From: Bifidobacterium bombi DSM 19703
GTDB lineage: Bacteria > Actinomycetota > Actinomycetes > Actinomycetales > Bifidobacteriaceae
Direction of reading: 5' to 3'
Length of the DNA: 64,000 nt
Assembly (NCBI RefSeq): GCF_000737845.1
Contig: NZ_ATLK01000001.1
Location: forward strand, 1 to 64,000
A program made the translations under genes and the position numbers. The notes beneath the pieces were generated by a model, which saw only the letters and a program-made list of their open reading frames with translations, did no database searches and was not told the DNA's origin. This document shows, piece after piece, positions 24,267-33,290 of the stretch (its first letter is position 1; every line of letters starts with the position of its first letter).

Positions 24267-24282
24267 ATACAATCAATTGTAT
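24267..24282. promoter_or_regulatory. Perfect inverted repeat, candidate operator upstream of oppB
   Basis: ATACAAT (24267-24273), spacer CA, ATTGTAT (24276-24282) is a perfect 7+2+7 inverted repeat. It lies about 110 bases before the oppB start and between divergent pepC and oppB, so one regulator could act on both peptide-utilisation transcripts. The regulator is not identified. Confidence 0.42.
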
Positions 24283-24394
24283 GATAGTGACATAACGTAG
24301 GCTACGGGAACTAAGTATGACATTATACCGTAATAAATTTTGACAAAAGGTGAGTTATCATGTCCTTCACGATTCAGAGCAGGAGGACCCGCGA

Positions 24395-25378
24395 ATGCTG
24401 AAATACATCGTAAAGCGCTGTGTGAACTACGTGATTATGCTGTTCGTCGCCACATCCATGACGTACTTCCTGGCGAGCGCCTTCATGGATCCGCGTTCGA
24501 ATTACATGGAGCGGCATCCGCATCCGCCGATCGAGTCCATCAACCGTTCGCTGACCAATGCGAACATCAATGACCAGACGCCGATCCTGGTGCGCTATTG
24601 GCGTTGGCTCAAGGGTATCGTCCTGCATTGGGATTGGGGTCTCGCCCCCGATCAATCCTCCGTGCGGCAGGCGGTCGGGAGCAGGATAGGAGCTTCCGTA
24701 CAGTTGGTCACGATCGCGACGATCCTGTCCATCGTCCTGGGTGTGAGCATCGGCGTGTACACCGCCATTCGCCAGTATAAGTGGCAGGACCGTGTGCTCA
24801 ACATGGTGGCCACGTTTTTCTTGGTAATTCCGGCGGCCGTCCTGGGGCTGTTCGTCGCGCTCATCGCGATATGGGTCAACACCAAGACGGGTGTTCGTAT
24901 TTTTTATGTGACAGGTCTGCATGCGTATGACGGTGGCAACCCGTTCATGTGGTTCGTGGACTTTCTTCAGCACATTTTCCTGCCAACGATTGTGTTGCTG
25001 CTTCCCAGCGCCGTTGGCTACCACCTTACGCAGCGCACCTATCTGCTTGACACGATGAATGAGGATTATGTGCGTACCGCTCGAGCTAAAGGCCTGCCGT
25101 TGAACAAGGCGATCCGCAAGCATGCGCTGCGTACCTCGCTTATTCCTACAGCCGTCAATGTGGCGTTCTCCATAACGGGGGTCTTCACCGGCGCGGTCAT
25201 CACCGAAACGGTGTTCGCCATCAATGGTCTGGGCCGTTATTTCACCACGACCATATCCACCAATGACATCAACGGTTCGGTGTGCATAGCCGCTTTCGGA
25301 GGTCTGTGCACACTGGCAGGTGCACTCTTGGCAGACATCTTCTCTGCATGGCTCGATCCACGCATACGGCTGAGTTGA
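24395..25378 (+). CDS. oppB: Oligopeptide ABC transporter permease, OppB type
   Basis: This 327-residue inner-membrane permease has a first helix near 10-30 (VNYVIMLFVATSMTYFLA), a soluble loop, and then five helices with the BPD_transp_1 pattern. The coupling EAA-like loop reads YVRTARAKGLPLNKAIRKHA (about 225-245), where the ATPase docks. The protein ends ...ADIFSAWLDPRIRLS, typical of OppB/DppB. The start at 24395 has AGGAGGA seven bases upstream. It is followed by oppC, a double ATPase and three binding proteins on the same strand. Confidence 0.95.
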   Translation: MLKYIVKRCVNYVIMLFVATSMTYFLASAFMDPRSNYMERHPHPPIESINRSLTNANINDQTPILVRYWRWLKGIVLHWDWGLAPDQSSVRQAVGSRIGASVQLVTIATILSIVLGVSIGVYTAIRQYKWQDRVLNMVATFFLVIPAAVLGLFVALIAIWVNTKTGVRIFYVTGLHAYDGGNPFMWFVDFLQHIFLPTIVLLLPSAVGYHLTQRTYLLDTMNEDYVRTARAKGLPLNKAIRKHALRTSLIPTAVNVAFSITGVFTGAVITETVFAINGLGRYFTTTISTNDINGSVCIAAFGGLCTLAGALLADIFSAWLDPRIRLS

Positions 25379-25409
25379 ACCCAGACAGTCAACCGATACT
25401 GAGAACGGA

Positions 25410-26366
25410 ATGGGGAAAGCAATGACACAAGGGCAATATGACGAGACCACCGCTGATGAGCCGAACGAAGCCGCGGAGGAAAAGAGGCATGCGGATTACA
25501 AACGTACCGGACGCATGACCTTGTATGTGCGCAGATTCTTCCGTCGACCCTCGGCGGTGTTGGGTTTGGTGCTGCTCGTCCTTTTGGTTTTCTTCGCGGT
25601 TTTTGGCAATAAATTTACACATTGGACCTATCAGGATCTTGATTTTGCGGCGCTTGGGGTTCCTCCGAATAGCGACCACCTGCTTGGCACTACGTCTGGC
25701 GGATCGGACATGTACGCCATGGTTGTCCGTGGTCTGGGCAGATCCATGTCCATCGGTTTCCTAAGTTCCATTCTGGAGACAATTATCGCGGCCATTATCG
25801 GCACCAGTATTGCTTTTTTCGGAGGTTGGTTTGAAAAAGTGGGAATGTGGTGCCTTGATATGCTTATGGTAATTCCGTCCTTTCTGCTCATCGCGATGTT
25901 GGTGCGTTCCTCTTCGGGCACTGCTGGGTGGCTGTGGCTGACCTTCGGCCTGACCGTCTTTGGCTGGATAGGTTATGCGAGGACGCTGCGAACGCTTGCG
26001 CTGAGCTTGCGTGAGTTGGATTACGTGCGTGCCTCGAAGTTCATGGGTGTCGGTTCCTTCCGTATTATTGTGCGCCATTTAGTGCCGAACCTCGGCTCCG
26101 TGTTGATCATCAACACCGTGCTGGGCGTGGTCGGCTCAGTCGGGTCCGAGACGTCGCTTTCGTTCCTAGGACTTGGCATCAAGGCGCCAGACACCTCTTT
26201 GGGCACGTTGCTCAATGAAGGTCAGTCGGTCGCCATCACGGCTCCGTGGGTCCTACTAGCCCCTTCGTTGGTGTTGATAGCGTTGACGTTCTCAGTGCAG
26301 TTGATTGGCGATGGAATAAGGGATGCCATCGACCCCAATTCACGTTCCGTTGGAAAGGCCGAGTGA
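25410..26366 (+). CDS. oppC: Oligopeptide ABC transporter permease, OppC type
   Basis: This 318-residue permease has a hydrophilic N-terminus (1-45) and the OppC_N helix (SAVLGLVLLVLLVFFAVFGN). LGTTSGGSDMYAMVVRGLGR is the family's LGTD-like motif. The remaining helices carry the EAA-like loop YVRASKFMGVGSFRIIVRHL and the C-terminal SFLGLGIKAPDTSLGTLLNE. The start could be ATG 25410 or ATG 25422; GGGGA lies five bases before the latter. The gap to oppB is only 31 bases, so the genes are co-transcribed. Confidence 0.95.
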   Translation: MGKAMTQGQYDETTADEPNEAAEEKRHADYKRTGRMTLYVRRFFRRPSAVLGLVLLVLLVFFAVFGNKFTHWTYQDLDFAALGVPPNSDHLLGTTSGGSDMYAMVVRGLGRSMSIGFLSSILETIIAAIIGTSIAFFGGWFEKVGMWCLDMLMVIPSFLLIAMLVRSSSGTAGWLWLTFGLTVFGWIGYARTLRTLALSLRELDYVRASKFMGVGSFRIIVRHLVPNLGSVLIINTVLGVVGSVGSETSLSFLGLGIKAPDTSLGTLLNEGQSVAITAPWVLLAPSLVLIALTFSVQLIGDGIRDAIDPNSRSVGKAE

Positions 26367-26373
26367 GAGTACG

Positions 26374-28581
26374 ATGAGATTGTTTAGAAAGACCAAAAAA
26401 GCAGATACCGACTCCAAGGTTCTCGTCGGCGGCGGGATGGACGGCACCACCGTTCTGCGCCCCGAAGACACGGCGTACAACGGCATGCCCAGCGAGGACA
26501 CCGTCCTGAGCGTACGTGGCCTAAGGGTCAGCTTCGCCTCGGAGGCGGGCACCGTGCATGCCGTCCGCGGCGTTAATTTCGATCTAAAGCGTGGCAAGAC
26601 GTTGGGTATCGTGGGTGAATCCGGTTCAGGCAAGTCCGTCACGTCGATGTCCATCATGGGTTTGCTTGACTCCAATTCGAAGGTGACTGGTTCCATCCGT
26701 TACAACGGCGAGGAACTGCTTACCAAGTCGGACCAGGAGATGAGCGCTATTCGCGGCAAGGGAATAGCGATGGTCTTCCAGGACCCGCTTTCCGCCCTCA
26801 CCCCTGTGTTCAGCATCGGTGACCAGATGAAGGAAGCCCTGGAGATCCACAACCCGGATATGAGCGAGGAGGACGTCACTGCCCGCTCCATCGAGCTGCT
26901 CCAGCTCGTGGGTATACCCAACGCCGAGGAACGTCTCAAGTCATTCCCACATCAGTTCTCCGGCGGCATGCGCCAGCGCGTGGTCATCGCGATGGCCATC
27001 GCCAACAATCCAGATATCATAATCGCGGATGAGCCGACGACCGCACTTGACGTGACCATCCAGGCCCAGGTTTTGGAAGTGCTGCGCAAGGCCCAGAAGG
27101 AGACCGGCGCCGCGCTGATTTTCATCACCCACGACCTTGGTGTCATCGCCGGCATTGCCGATGACATCCTCGTCATGTACGCCGGCCGTGCCGTGGAGAA
27201 GGCTCCTGTGGATGATATCTTCGAACATCCGGTCATGCCTTACACTATGGGACTTTTGGGTGCCGTCCCTCGTTCCGACAAAGGGAAGTCTGGCAGATTG
27301 GTGCCTATTCCGGGTTCCACGGTGAATCTCGCCGACCTTCCCCAAGGTTGCCCGTTCGCGTCACGTTGTCCGCTCGCCGTTGAGGAATGCAGGAAAGTCG
27401 AGCCGAATCTTGAGCCCATAACGGGTCGGGTTGGTCAGTTTGCAGCCTGCCTGCGCTCGGATTTGGTCGTGAAAAACCATTTGACCTTCACCGATGTATA
27501 CAAGGTCGGGGAATCAACGAAGTCAATCTTCGATGGGATTGCGCGTGAAGACCGTAACATCGTCCTTAATGTCAATCATCTGCGCAAGACTTTTCCGTTG
27601 ACTGGCGGCGGATTCCTCCGTCGTAAGATCGGTGAGGTCCACGCGGTGGACGATGTAACACTCGATGTGCGAGAAGGCGAGACAGTAGCGCTTGTAGGCG
27701 AGTCCGGCTCCGGCAAGTCCACGACGCTGCTGGAAATCATGAACCTTGCCTCTCCCGAGTCCGGCACCATAGAGCTGTTCGGCCAGGATGTCGGCGCCAG
27801 GATGAGCGGGGCGGAGCGCCGTCGGCTTCATGAGCGGATCCAATACGTATTCCAAGATCCTATGAGCTCGCTTGATCCGCGTCTGCCGATATACGACATC
27901 CTTGCCGAGCCTCTTAAGGTGCTGCACACCAGCAAGAACGACATCAATAAGCGGATCAACGAGCTTATGCGGCTGGTGGAGTTGAATCCCGATCAGGTGG
28001 ACAGATTTCCCACGCAGTTCTCCGGCGGGCAGCGCCAGCGTATCGCCATCGCGCGTGCTTTGGCGGTCAACCCCAAGCTCATTCTACTCGACGAGCCCGT
28101 CTCTGCGCTTGATGTCTCCATTCAGGCGGGCGTGATCAATCTGCTTGAGGACCTGCAGAACAAGCTGGGTGTGGCCTATCTCTTCGTGGCCCACAACCTC
28201 TCGGTTATCCGCCATATTTCCACGCGCGTCGCTGTCATGTATCTCGGACGCATCGTCGAGAGCGGGGAAACCGAAGAGGTGTTCGAGCATCCTCAGCATC
28301 CGTACACCAAGGCCCTGCTTTCAGCCATGCCCGTCCCCGATCCGAAAGTCGCCCGGGAACAGCGTCGTGTGATGCTTCAAGGTGAGCTTCCAAGTCCGAC
28401 CGAGAAGATTATCGGCTGTCCGTTCGCTTCGCGCTGCCCGCTCAAGATTACGCTGAGTACGGAGCAACAGCTGTTGTGCGAGACCGAACCGCCCGCCCTT
28501 GACGATTGGGGGGTTCCGGGTGCCGGCTTGAACCATATGTCCGCCTGCCATTTCACGAATGCCTCGGTATCTGCGAGCTAA
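26374..28581 (+). CDS. Fused double ATPase of the oligopeptide ABC transporter (OppD-OppF fusion)
   Basis: This 735-residue protein joins two ABC ATPase domains. Half one (about 45-370) has Walker A GESGSGKS (about 81), signature FSGGMRQRV (about 195) and Walker [13 protein letters not shown]. It ends in the oligopeptide transporter C-terminal domain with Cys residues ([15 protein letters not shown]). Half two (about 395-725) has GESGSGKST (about 442), FSGGQRQRI (about 549), [12 protein letters not shown] and another CPFASRCPL segment. The Cys-rich ends can bind an Fe-S cluster in some homologues. Such fusions of OppD and OppF are usual in bifidobacteria. It starts seven bases after oppC. Confidence 0.96.
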   Translation: MRLFRKTKKADTDSKVLVGGGMDGTTVLRPEDTAYNGMPSEDTVLSVRGLRVSFASEAGTVHAVRGVNFDLKRGKTLGIVGESGSGKSVTSMSIMGLLDSNSKVTGSIRYNGEELLTKSDQEMSAIRGKGIAMVFQDPLSALTPVFSIGDQMKEALEIHNPDMSEEDVTARSIELLQLVGIPNAEERLKSFPHQFSGGMRQRVVIAMAIANNPDIIIADEPTTALDVTIQAQVLEVLRKAQKETGAALIFITHDLGVIAGIADDILVMYAGRAVEKAPVDDIFEHPVMPYTMGLLGAVPRSDKGKSGRLVPIPGSTVNLADLPQGCPFASRCPLAVEECRKVEPNLEPITGRVGQFAACLRSDLVVKNHLTFTDVYKVGESTKSIFDGIAREDRNIVLNVNHLRKTFPLTGGGFLRRKIGEVHAVDDVTLDVREGETVALVGESGSGKSTTLLEIMNLASPESGTIELFGQDVGARMSGAERRRLHERIQYVFQDPMSSLDPRLPIYDILAEPLKVLHTSKNDINKRINELMRLVELNPDQVDRFPTQFSGGQRQRIAIARALAVNPKLILLDEPVSALDVSIQAGVINLLEDLQNKLGVAYLFVAHNLSVIRHISTRVAVMYLGRIVESGETEEVFEHPQHPYTKALLSAMPVPDPKVAREQRRVMLQGELPSPTEKIIGCPFASRCPLKITLSTEQQLLCETEPPALDDWGVPGAGLNHMSACHFTNASVSAS

Positions 28582-29129
28582 CCTCTGGGAGTTGCACGTT
28601 TCAGTGTCATAGGTGCGTCCTTTTGCTTTGCAAGCCATGGCACTGGAGTACACCAGGCGCCTTTGCTGGCTTCGAACTCCTAATATGCTTACCAAGGGGT
28701 GGAAGAAGCAACGCTTTCCGGTCGAGCTTGCGGATCATGGCGGCACGTGATGACGAAACTTGGTTTGCCTCTGTTTGCCGTTTTCTTCAGTTTTTCATGC
28801 GCCTTGGTAAGGCATGTCCTGGAAGCTGGGTGTTGCGTTTTACTGATCCGGTCTCGGTGCGATGGGAAACCCACTCCCCGTTGAAACGCGGTGAAACCGC
28901 ACTGGTATAAAGTTCAAATGGTGAGATGCGCGGCGTGCTATCGGTGGCATCACGTTAGCATTTCATTACTTCATATTCATTGAACGTATCAAATATATAC
29001 AAATGAAAAAGGGCGTGTATCCCGAATGATCGTTAGGGGTACAGAGCATTTTCGAAAACAACAATGATCGAAGTGGATTCCCGGTGTATGGGCCGGTTCG
29101 TGTTCTTGGAAAACAGGGGGAGGGAAACA
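28582..29129. other. Gene-free stretch before the first binding protein
   Basis: About 550 bases carry no credible gene. A possible promoter consists of TTGAAA (28881-28886) and TATAAA (28906-28911), although the spacing of 19 is long. The spacer carries an inverted repeat GCGGT-GAA-ACCGC (28888-28900) that could be an operator. The last 85 bases resemble the leader of the second binding-protein gene. Confidence 0.4.
29047..29129 (+). repeat. Leader copy 1 shared with the second binding-protein gene
   Basis: The bases from about 29047 to the ATG at 29130 align with those from about 31209 to the ATG at 31297. Shared elements in the same order are ATT-TCGAAA, AAGT-GATTCC, GTG, GTT and a purine-rich ribosome site ending AAACAATGAA. 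This indicates that the first two binding-protein genes and their leaders arose by tandem duplication. Confidence 0.5.
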
Positions 29130-30869
29130 ATGAAAGGTGAAATCGGAAGAAAACTTACGGTGGCTACTGCCACGGTGATCGCGCTGACCATGCTTCTCGC
29201 GGGGTGTGGAAGTTCTTTGGAAGGTGCGGGAGGTAATGCGTCTGGTAGCGCCGTAGAGCCGGCGGCCGGATTCGACGGTGAGTACAAAGGCGCCTATGCT
29301 ATGCCGTCCGTCGATAAGACCTATGACAATCCTGTGTCGGGTGATAACGTCAAAGAGGGCGGTTCCTTGACGGTAGCCACCCGTTACACGCCGAATTGGA
29401 ATTTCATGAACGTCGAAGGAAATACGGCTAGCATGGCGAAAATATGGAATTTCTATATGCCAATGCTTCAGCAATATGATTTGAAGGGTAACCTCAAATG
29501 GAACAAGAATTTCGTCACTGACGTTCAGGTCACCAGTGAAAATCCGTTGACCATCAAATACGAGATCAACCCCAAGGCTAAGTGGAACAACGGCAAGGAC
29601 ATTGATTGGACGGCGTTCAAATCGACTTGGCAGGTCAACAACGGGAAAGACACGGCGTATTCTGCGGCCAATACCGACGGCTACCGATTGATCTCAAGTG
29701 TGGAGGCTGGCAAGGACGCCAAAGAGGCGGTGGTCACCTTTGAAAAACCTTATTATCCTTGGCAGCCCCTATTTTCGTTCCTTTATTCCCCTGATGGCGT
29801 GACACCAGAGACATATTCGCACGGTTGGACCGATAATCCGCACAATGAGTGGGCTGCGGGGCCATATAAGGTCGCTTCAGCGGACAAGGACGGAGCCATG
29901 CTGGAGCGCAATCCATCGTGGTGGGGTCCCAAGCCTAAGCTCGACAAGATTATTTATAAGTTCATGGAAGACTCAGCCTCGCTCAACGCGTTCAAGAACG
30001 GTGAGCTGGATGTTGTACCCGTCACCAACAACAATGACCTGCAAATGGTTAAAACTCGCAAGGGTATCCAGATCCGTATCGCGTATGGCGCTGTGGTGTC
30101 CGTGTTCATAATGAACGGTAAGGCCGGTCCGTTGCGGGATATCAACGTCCGCAAAGCCATCACTTTCGGAACTGACGTTAAGCTTCTCAATAAAGTTGAG
30201 TACCAGGGCTGGGATTGGTGGAAGCCGGATACTCCCGGATCGCAGCTTTTTATGTCTTATCAGGAAGGCTACAGAGACAACCGCACTCCCGAGATGAAGA
30301 AGGGGGTTGATGTCGCTGCGGCAAAGACGGCACTTGAGGCTTCCGGTTATAAGAAGGGTTCTGATGGGTATTACGCAAAGAACGGCAAGACTTTGACCGT
30401 ACGTTACACCTATTTCGGTGACAAGCCGACGACCACGGCCATTGCGAAGGCGTTCAACGAGATGATGAAGAAGGTGGGCATCAAGGTGAATCTGGAGAAC
30501 CGTGACAATTCGAAGTGGGCTGCCACGACCGGAGCTCGGGATTATGAGGTGATGCCTTCGGCATGGGGAGCAGATAATCCATACGGTCAGACTTCGCTGT
30601 ATCAACTCTATAATTCAAAATCGGAGTCAAACTTAATGTTCCTCGGCAACGATGAGATCGATAGCCTTTGCGAGGTCCCTGGCACCATTGAAAAGCAGTC
30701 CGATGCGGTGAAGGCGGCGAACAGGGCGGAGGCTGAGGCGTTCAAGCTTTACGGCACCTTCCCGTATGACGCTCCTCCGAAGATCTGGGCCGTCAGGAAG
30801 GGGCTGGCCAACTACGGCCCCGCCGGTTTTAAGACGGTCGATCCTTTGATTGTCGGATGGCAAAGGTAG
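29130..30869 (+). CDS. Peptide ABC transporter substrate-binding lipoprotein (family 5), copy 1
   Basis: The protein has 579 residues. The lipoprotein signal peptide has a hydrophobic core and lipobox LLAGC, so lipidation is expected at Cys26. The mature part begins with a Gly/Ser/Ala linker and continues as an SBP_bac_5 fold: GGSLTVATRYTPNWNF, NPKAKWNNGKDIDWTAFKST, WTDNPHNEWAAGPYKVASAD and NPSWWGPKPKLDKIIYKFME. It captures oligopeptides outside the membrane for the OppBC permease. The start is supported by GGGGGAGGGA. It is paralogous to the next two genes and, with an unusual leader match, closest to the second. Confidence 0.94.
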   Translation: MKGEIGRKLTVATATVIALTMLLAGCGSSLEGAGGNASGSAVEPAAGFDGEYKGAYAMPSVDKTYDNPVSGDNVKEGGSLTVATRYTPNWNFMNVEGNTASMAKIWNFYMPMLQQYDLKGNLKWNKNFVTDVQVTSENPLTIKYEINPKAKWNNGKDIDWTAFKSTWQVNNGKDTAYSAANTDGYRLISSVEAGKDAKEAVVTFEKPYYPWQPLFSFLYSPDGVTPETYSHGWTDNPHNEWAAGPYKVASADKDGAMLERNPSWWGPKPKLDKIIYKFMEDSASLNAFKNGELDVVPVTNNNDLQMVKTRKGIQIRIAYGAVVSVFIMNGKAGPLRDINVRKAITFGTDVKLLNKVEYQGWDWWKPDTPGSQLFMSYQEGYRDNRTPEMKKGVDVAAAKTALEASGYKKGSDGYYAKNGKTLTVRYTYFGDKPTTTAIAKAFNEMMKKVGIKVNLENRDNSKWAATTGARDYEVMPSAWGADNPYGQTSLYQLYNSKSESNLMFLGNDEIDSLCEVPGTIEKQSDAVKAANRAEAEAFKLYGTFPYDAPPKIWAVRKGLANYGPAGFKTVDPLIVGWQR

Positions 30870-31296
30870 GTAGGCGCCAGCGATGGGTTCTCGGTAAGTT
30901 CCATGATTCATGATGTGGTACGAATGAACATATGGTGCGGTGACAGGATGGTGTGTGAGTTTCCAATATGTATTGTCCTGTCCCGTGCCATATTCGGTTG
31001 ATAATCGGGTGCGAAGTAATACCAGATGCTTCGATAAATCAGATAAAAAGTAATCATATGTGCAAATTATTCTATTCGTGTTCACATAATGAAATATGTG
31101 ACAGTTCTGTGAGGTGCTGAATTTAGACTACAAATACTTCGTATTAACGCATATTGTGTATCTTTACGAGCGAAGCAGAGTCAGGTGCCTCCAATCATAT
31201 GGTAAGCGCATTCTCGAAACAGCAGTATTCAAAGTCGATTCCAAGTGCTTGCACATGGTTTCATCGTCTTTGAATGTGGAAACAGAGAGGAAAACA
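30870..31296. other. Gene-free stretch between binding proteins 1 and 2
   Basis: No gene is seen in about 427 bases. AATAC-TTC-GTATT (31133-31145) is a short inverted repeat about 150 bases before the second binding-protein gene. The final 88 bases are the duplicated leader described at 29047-29129. No convincing terminator follows the first gene, so read-through from it is possible. Confidence 0.4.
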
Positions 31297-33039
31297 ATGA
31301 AGATCACGATGGGGAAGAGACTCACGGCGGCTACCGCCACGTTGGCCGCATTGACCATGCTTCTGGCAGGATGCGGTGGTTCCGGAGGTAAGACGACCGG
31401 GAGCCAGGCGACGGGAAGTAACGCCGCGGAACCCGCGGCGGGTTTCACGCCGGATTACAAGGGAGCATATCCTATGCCCTCCAAGGACAAGGCTTACGAT
31501 AACGAGCAGCCTGCGAATAATGTGAAAGACGGTGGTGAGCTTCATTTAGCCACCACCTACACCGACAGCTGGAATTATTTCAGCGTCGATGGCAACACAG
31601 GTTACATGAGTGGACTGTGGAACTGGTACATGCCAAGCTTCTACAACATGGACCTCAAGGGAAACATCACGTGGAACCCAGACTATGTCACCAAGGCTGA
31701 ACAGACAAGCAAGAACCCCGAGGTCGTGACCATCGACATCAATCCGAAAGCCAAATTCAACGATGGAACCGACATGGATTGGACCGCCATCAAGGCGCTC
31801 GTAGATGTGCAGAACGGCAAGGACCCGGGATACAATGCCGCCAGCACCGATGGATACAAGGACGTCAAAAGCGTCGAGGCGGGCAAGAACTCCAAGGAGG
31901 TGGTGATCACCTTCGCCAAGCAGTTCTTCCCATGGGAAACTCTCTTTAGTACGGCGCTCAACCCCAAGGCAGCCAATCCTGAGACGTTCACAAAAGGCTG
32001 GAACGACAATCCGCACAATGAGTGGGGAGCTGGTCCGTACAAAGTCACCAAGGCCGATAAGGATCAGGCGATTTTCGAACGCAATGAGAACTGGTGGGGT
32101 GTGAAGCCTAAACTCGACAAGATCACCTACAAATACATGGAGGATGCCGCCACACTCAACGCTTTCAAAAACGGTGAACTTGACGCGGTGACTTTCGCCA
32201 CCAACAACTCGTTGAAGACTATCTTGGGTCGTAAGGACATTCAGATTCGCCTTGGTTACAGCAAGTCCACGGATGTGCTCATGTATAATGGCAAGTCAGG
32301 CGCGCTGAAGGACATCAATGTACGTGAGGCAATCAATGAGGCGCTGGACGTCAATACAATGACGAAAGTGCACTTCCAGGGTCTCAACTGGACACCAGAG
32401 GAGGCAGGCTCGGAACTCTTCCCGGTCTTCCAGGAAGGTTATGAGAACAATCTGCCGGACAATCTTAAGAACGGTAAGGATTTGAAGGCCTCTGACAAGG
32501 CCCTCTCGAAGGCCGGGTATAAGAAGGGTTCTGATGGTTACTACTCCAAGGACGGCAAGGTGCTGTCGTTGAGGTACACATACTTCGGTGATTCCCCGAC
32601 GTCTACCGCCATGGCCAAGGCCTATCAGCAAATGATGAAGGATGCCGGAATCAAGATAACGATTGACAACCGTGACAGCGCCAAGTTCTCGAAAACCTTG
32701 AATTCCGGCGATTATGATATTCTCCCCATGTCGTGGAGTGCACCGAGTCCGTACAGCCAGGTGAACGTCAATCAGCTGTATGGTTCCAAGTCTGCCTCCA
32801 ACTTCAGTTTCGTGGGCAACTCCAAGATTGACAAGATGGCTGATGTGCCTGGAACCATTTCCGATCAGTTCAAAGCTGTGGCTGCCGCCAACAAAGCCGA
32901 GGCTGAAGCCTTGAAGCTTTATGGTACAAGGCCTTTGGACGTGCCTCCGTCCTTCGTTGCCGTGAAGACGGGTTTGGCCAACTATGGTCCCAACGGCTTC
33001 AAGGGCATTGATCCCGTCACTGTAGGCTGGCAGAAGTGA
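31297..33039 (+). CDS. Peptide ABC transporter substrate-binding lipoprotein (family 5), copy 2
   Basis: The protein has 580 residues, with signal peptide and lipobox LLAGC (Cys26) nearly identical to copy 1 (KRLTAATATLAALTMLLAGC). The SBP_bac_5 signatures are the same: GGELHLATTYTDSWNYFS, NPKAKFNDGTDMDWTAIK, WNDNPHNEWGAGPYKVTKAD and NENWWGVKPKLDKITYKYME. The ATG at 31297 has AGAGAGGAAA upstream; the open frame extends further 5' but that part is AT-rich and not protein-like. A strong terminator follows the gene. Sequence differences in the ligand-facing part suggest a different peptide preference from its neighbours, which is inference. Confidence 0.94.
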   Translation: MKITMGKRLTAATATLAALTMLLAGCGGSGGKTTGSQATGSNAAEPAAGFTPDYKGAYPMPSKDKAYDNEQPANNVKDGGELHLATTYTDSWNYFSVDGNTGYMSGLWNWYMPSFYNMDLKGNITWNPDYVTKAEQTSKNPEVVTIDINPKAKFNDGTDMDWTAIKALVDVQNGKDPGYNAASTDGYKDVKSVEAGKNSKEVVITFAKQFFPWETLFSTALNPKAANPETFTKGWNDNPHNEWGAGPYKVTKADKDQAIFERNENWWGVKPKLDKITYKYMEDAATLNAFKNGELDAVTFATNNSLKTILGRKDIQIRLGYSKSTDVLMYNGKSGALKDINVREAINEALDVNTMTKVHFQGLNWTPEEAGSELFPVFQEGYENNLPDNLKNGKDLKASDKALSKAGYKKGSDGYYSKDGKVLSLRYTYFGDSPTSTAMAKAYQQMMKDAGIKITIDNRDSAKFSKTLNSGDYDILPMSWSAPSPYSQVNVNQLYGSKSASNFSFVGNSKIDKMADVPGTISDQFKAVAAANKAEAEALKLYGTRPLDVPPSFVAVKTGLANYGPNGFKGIDPVTVGWQK

Positions 33040-33092
33040 ACCGCCATCGTCCTGTTGCCGTGGATGAAATAAGATAACGGCATTTCCCAGTG

Positions 33093-33131
33093 AAGACCGT
33101 TGCATAGGAATAACTATGCAACGGTCTTTTG
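33093..33131 (+). terminator. Strong intrinsic terminator after binding protein 2
   Basis: AAGACCGTTGCATAG (33093-33107), a six-base loop, and CTATGCAACGGTCTT (33114-33128) form a perfect 15-bp stem followed by T residues. It closes the transcript ending with the second binding-protein gene. Confidence 0.9.
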
Positions 33132-33183
33132 TTTATGGGTCCGAATAATGAGAATTGATGGCATAAAAGGGGACTATTCTGTA

Positions 33184-33198
33184 ACGTATATTATACGT
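33184..33198. promoter_or_regulatory. 15-bp palindrome upstream of binding protein 3
   Basis: ACGTATA-T-TATACGT is a perfect palindrome with a one-base centre. A shorter palindrome TTACGTAA lies at 33233-33240 next to the ribosome site region. The gene at 33291 therefore seems to have its own regulated promoter after the preceding terminator. The binding protein is not identified. Confidence 0.45.
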
Positions 33199-33290
33199 AA
33201 ATACGGATAATCATTTATTATAAGAGGTGTGGTTACGTAATACGGAGAAAAGCGGGCGGCTGCTGTGCAGTCCTGAGAGAAGGAGGGAAG

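Noticed and set aside
24374..25450. A 358-residue minus-strand frame opposite oppB
   Set aside because: Shadow of oppB; composition is His/Arg/Asp-rich and lacks any domain.
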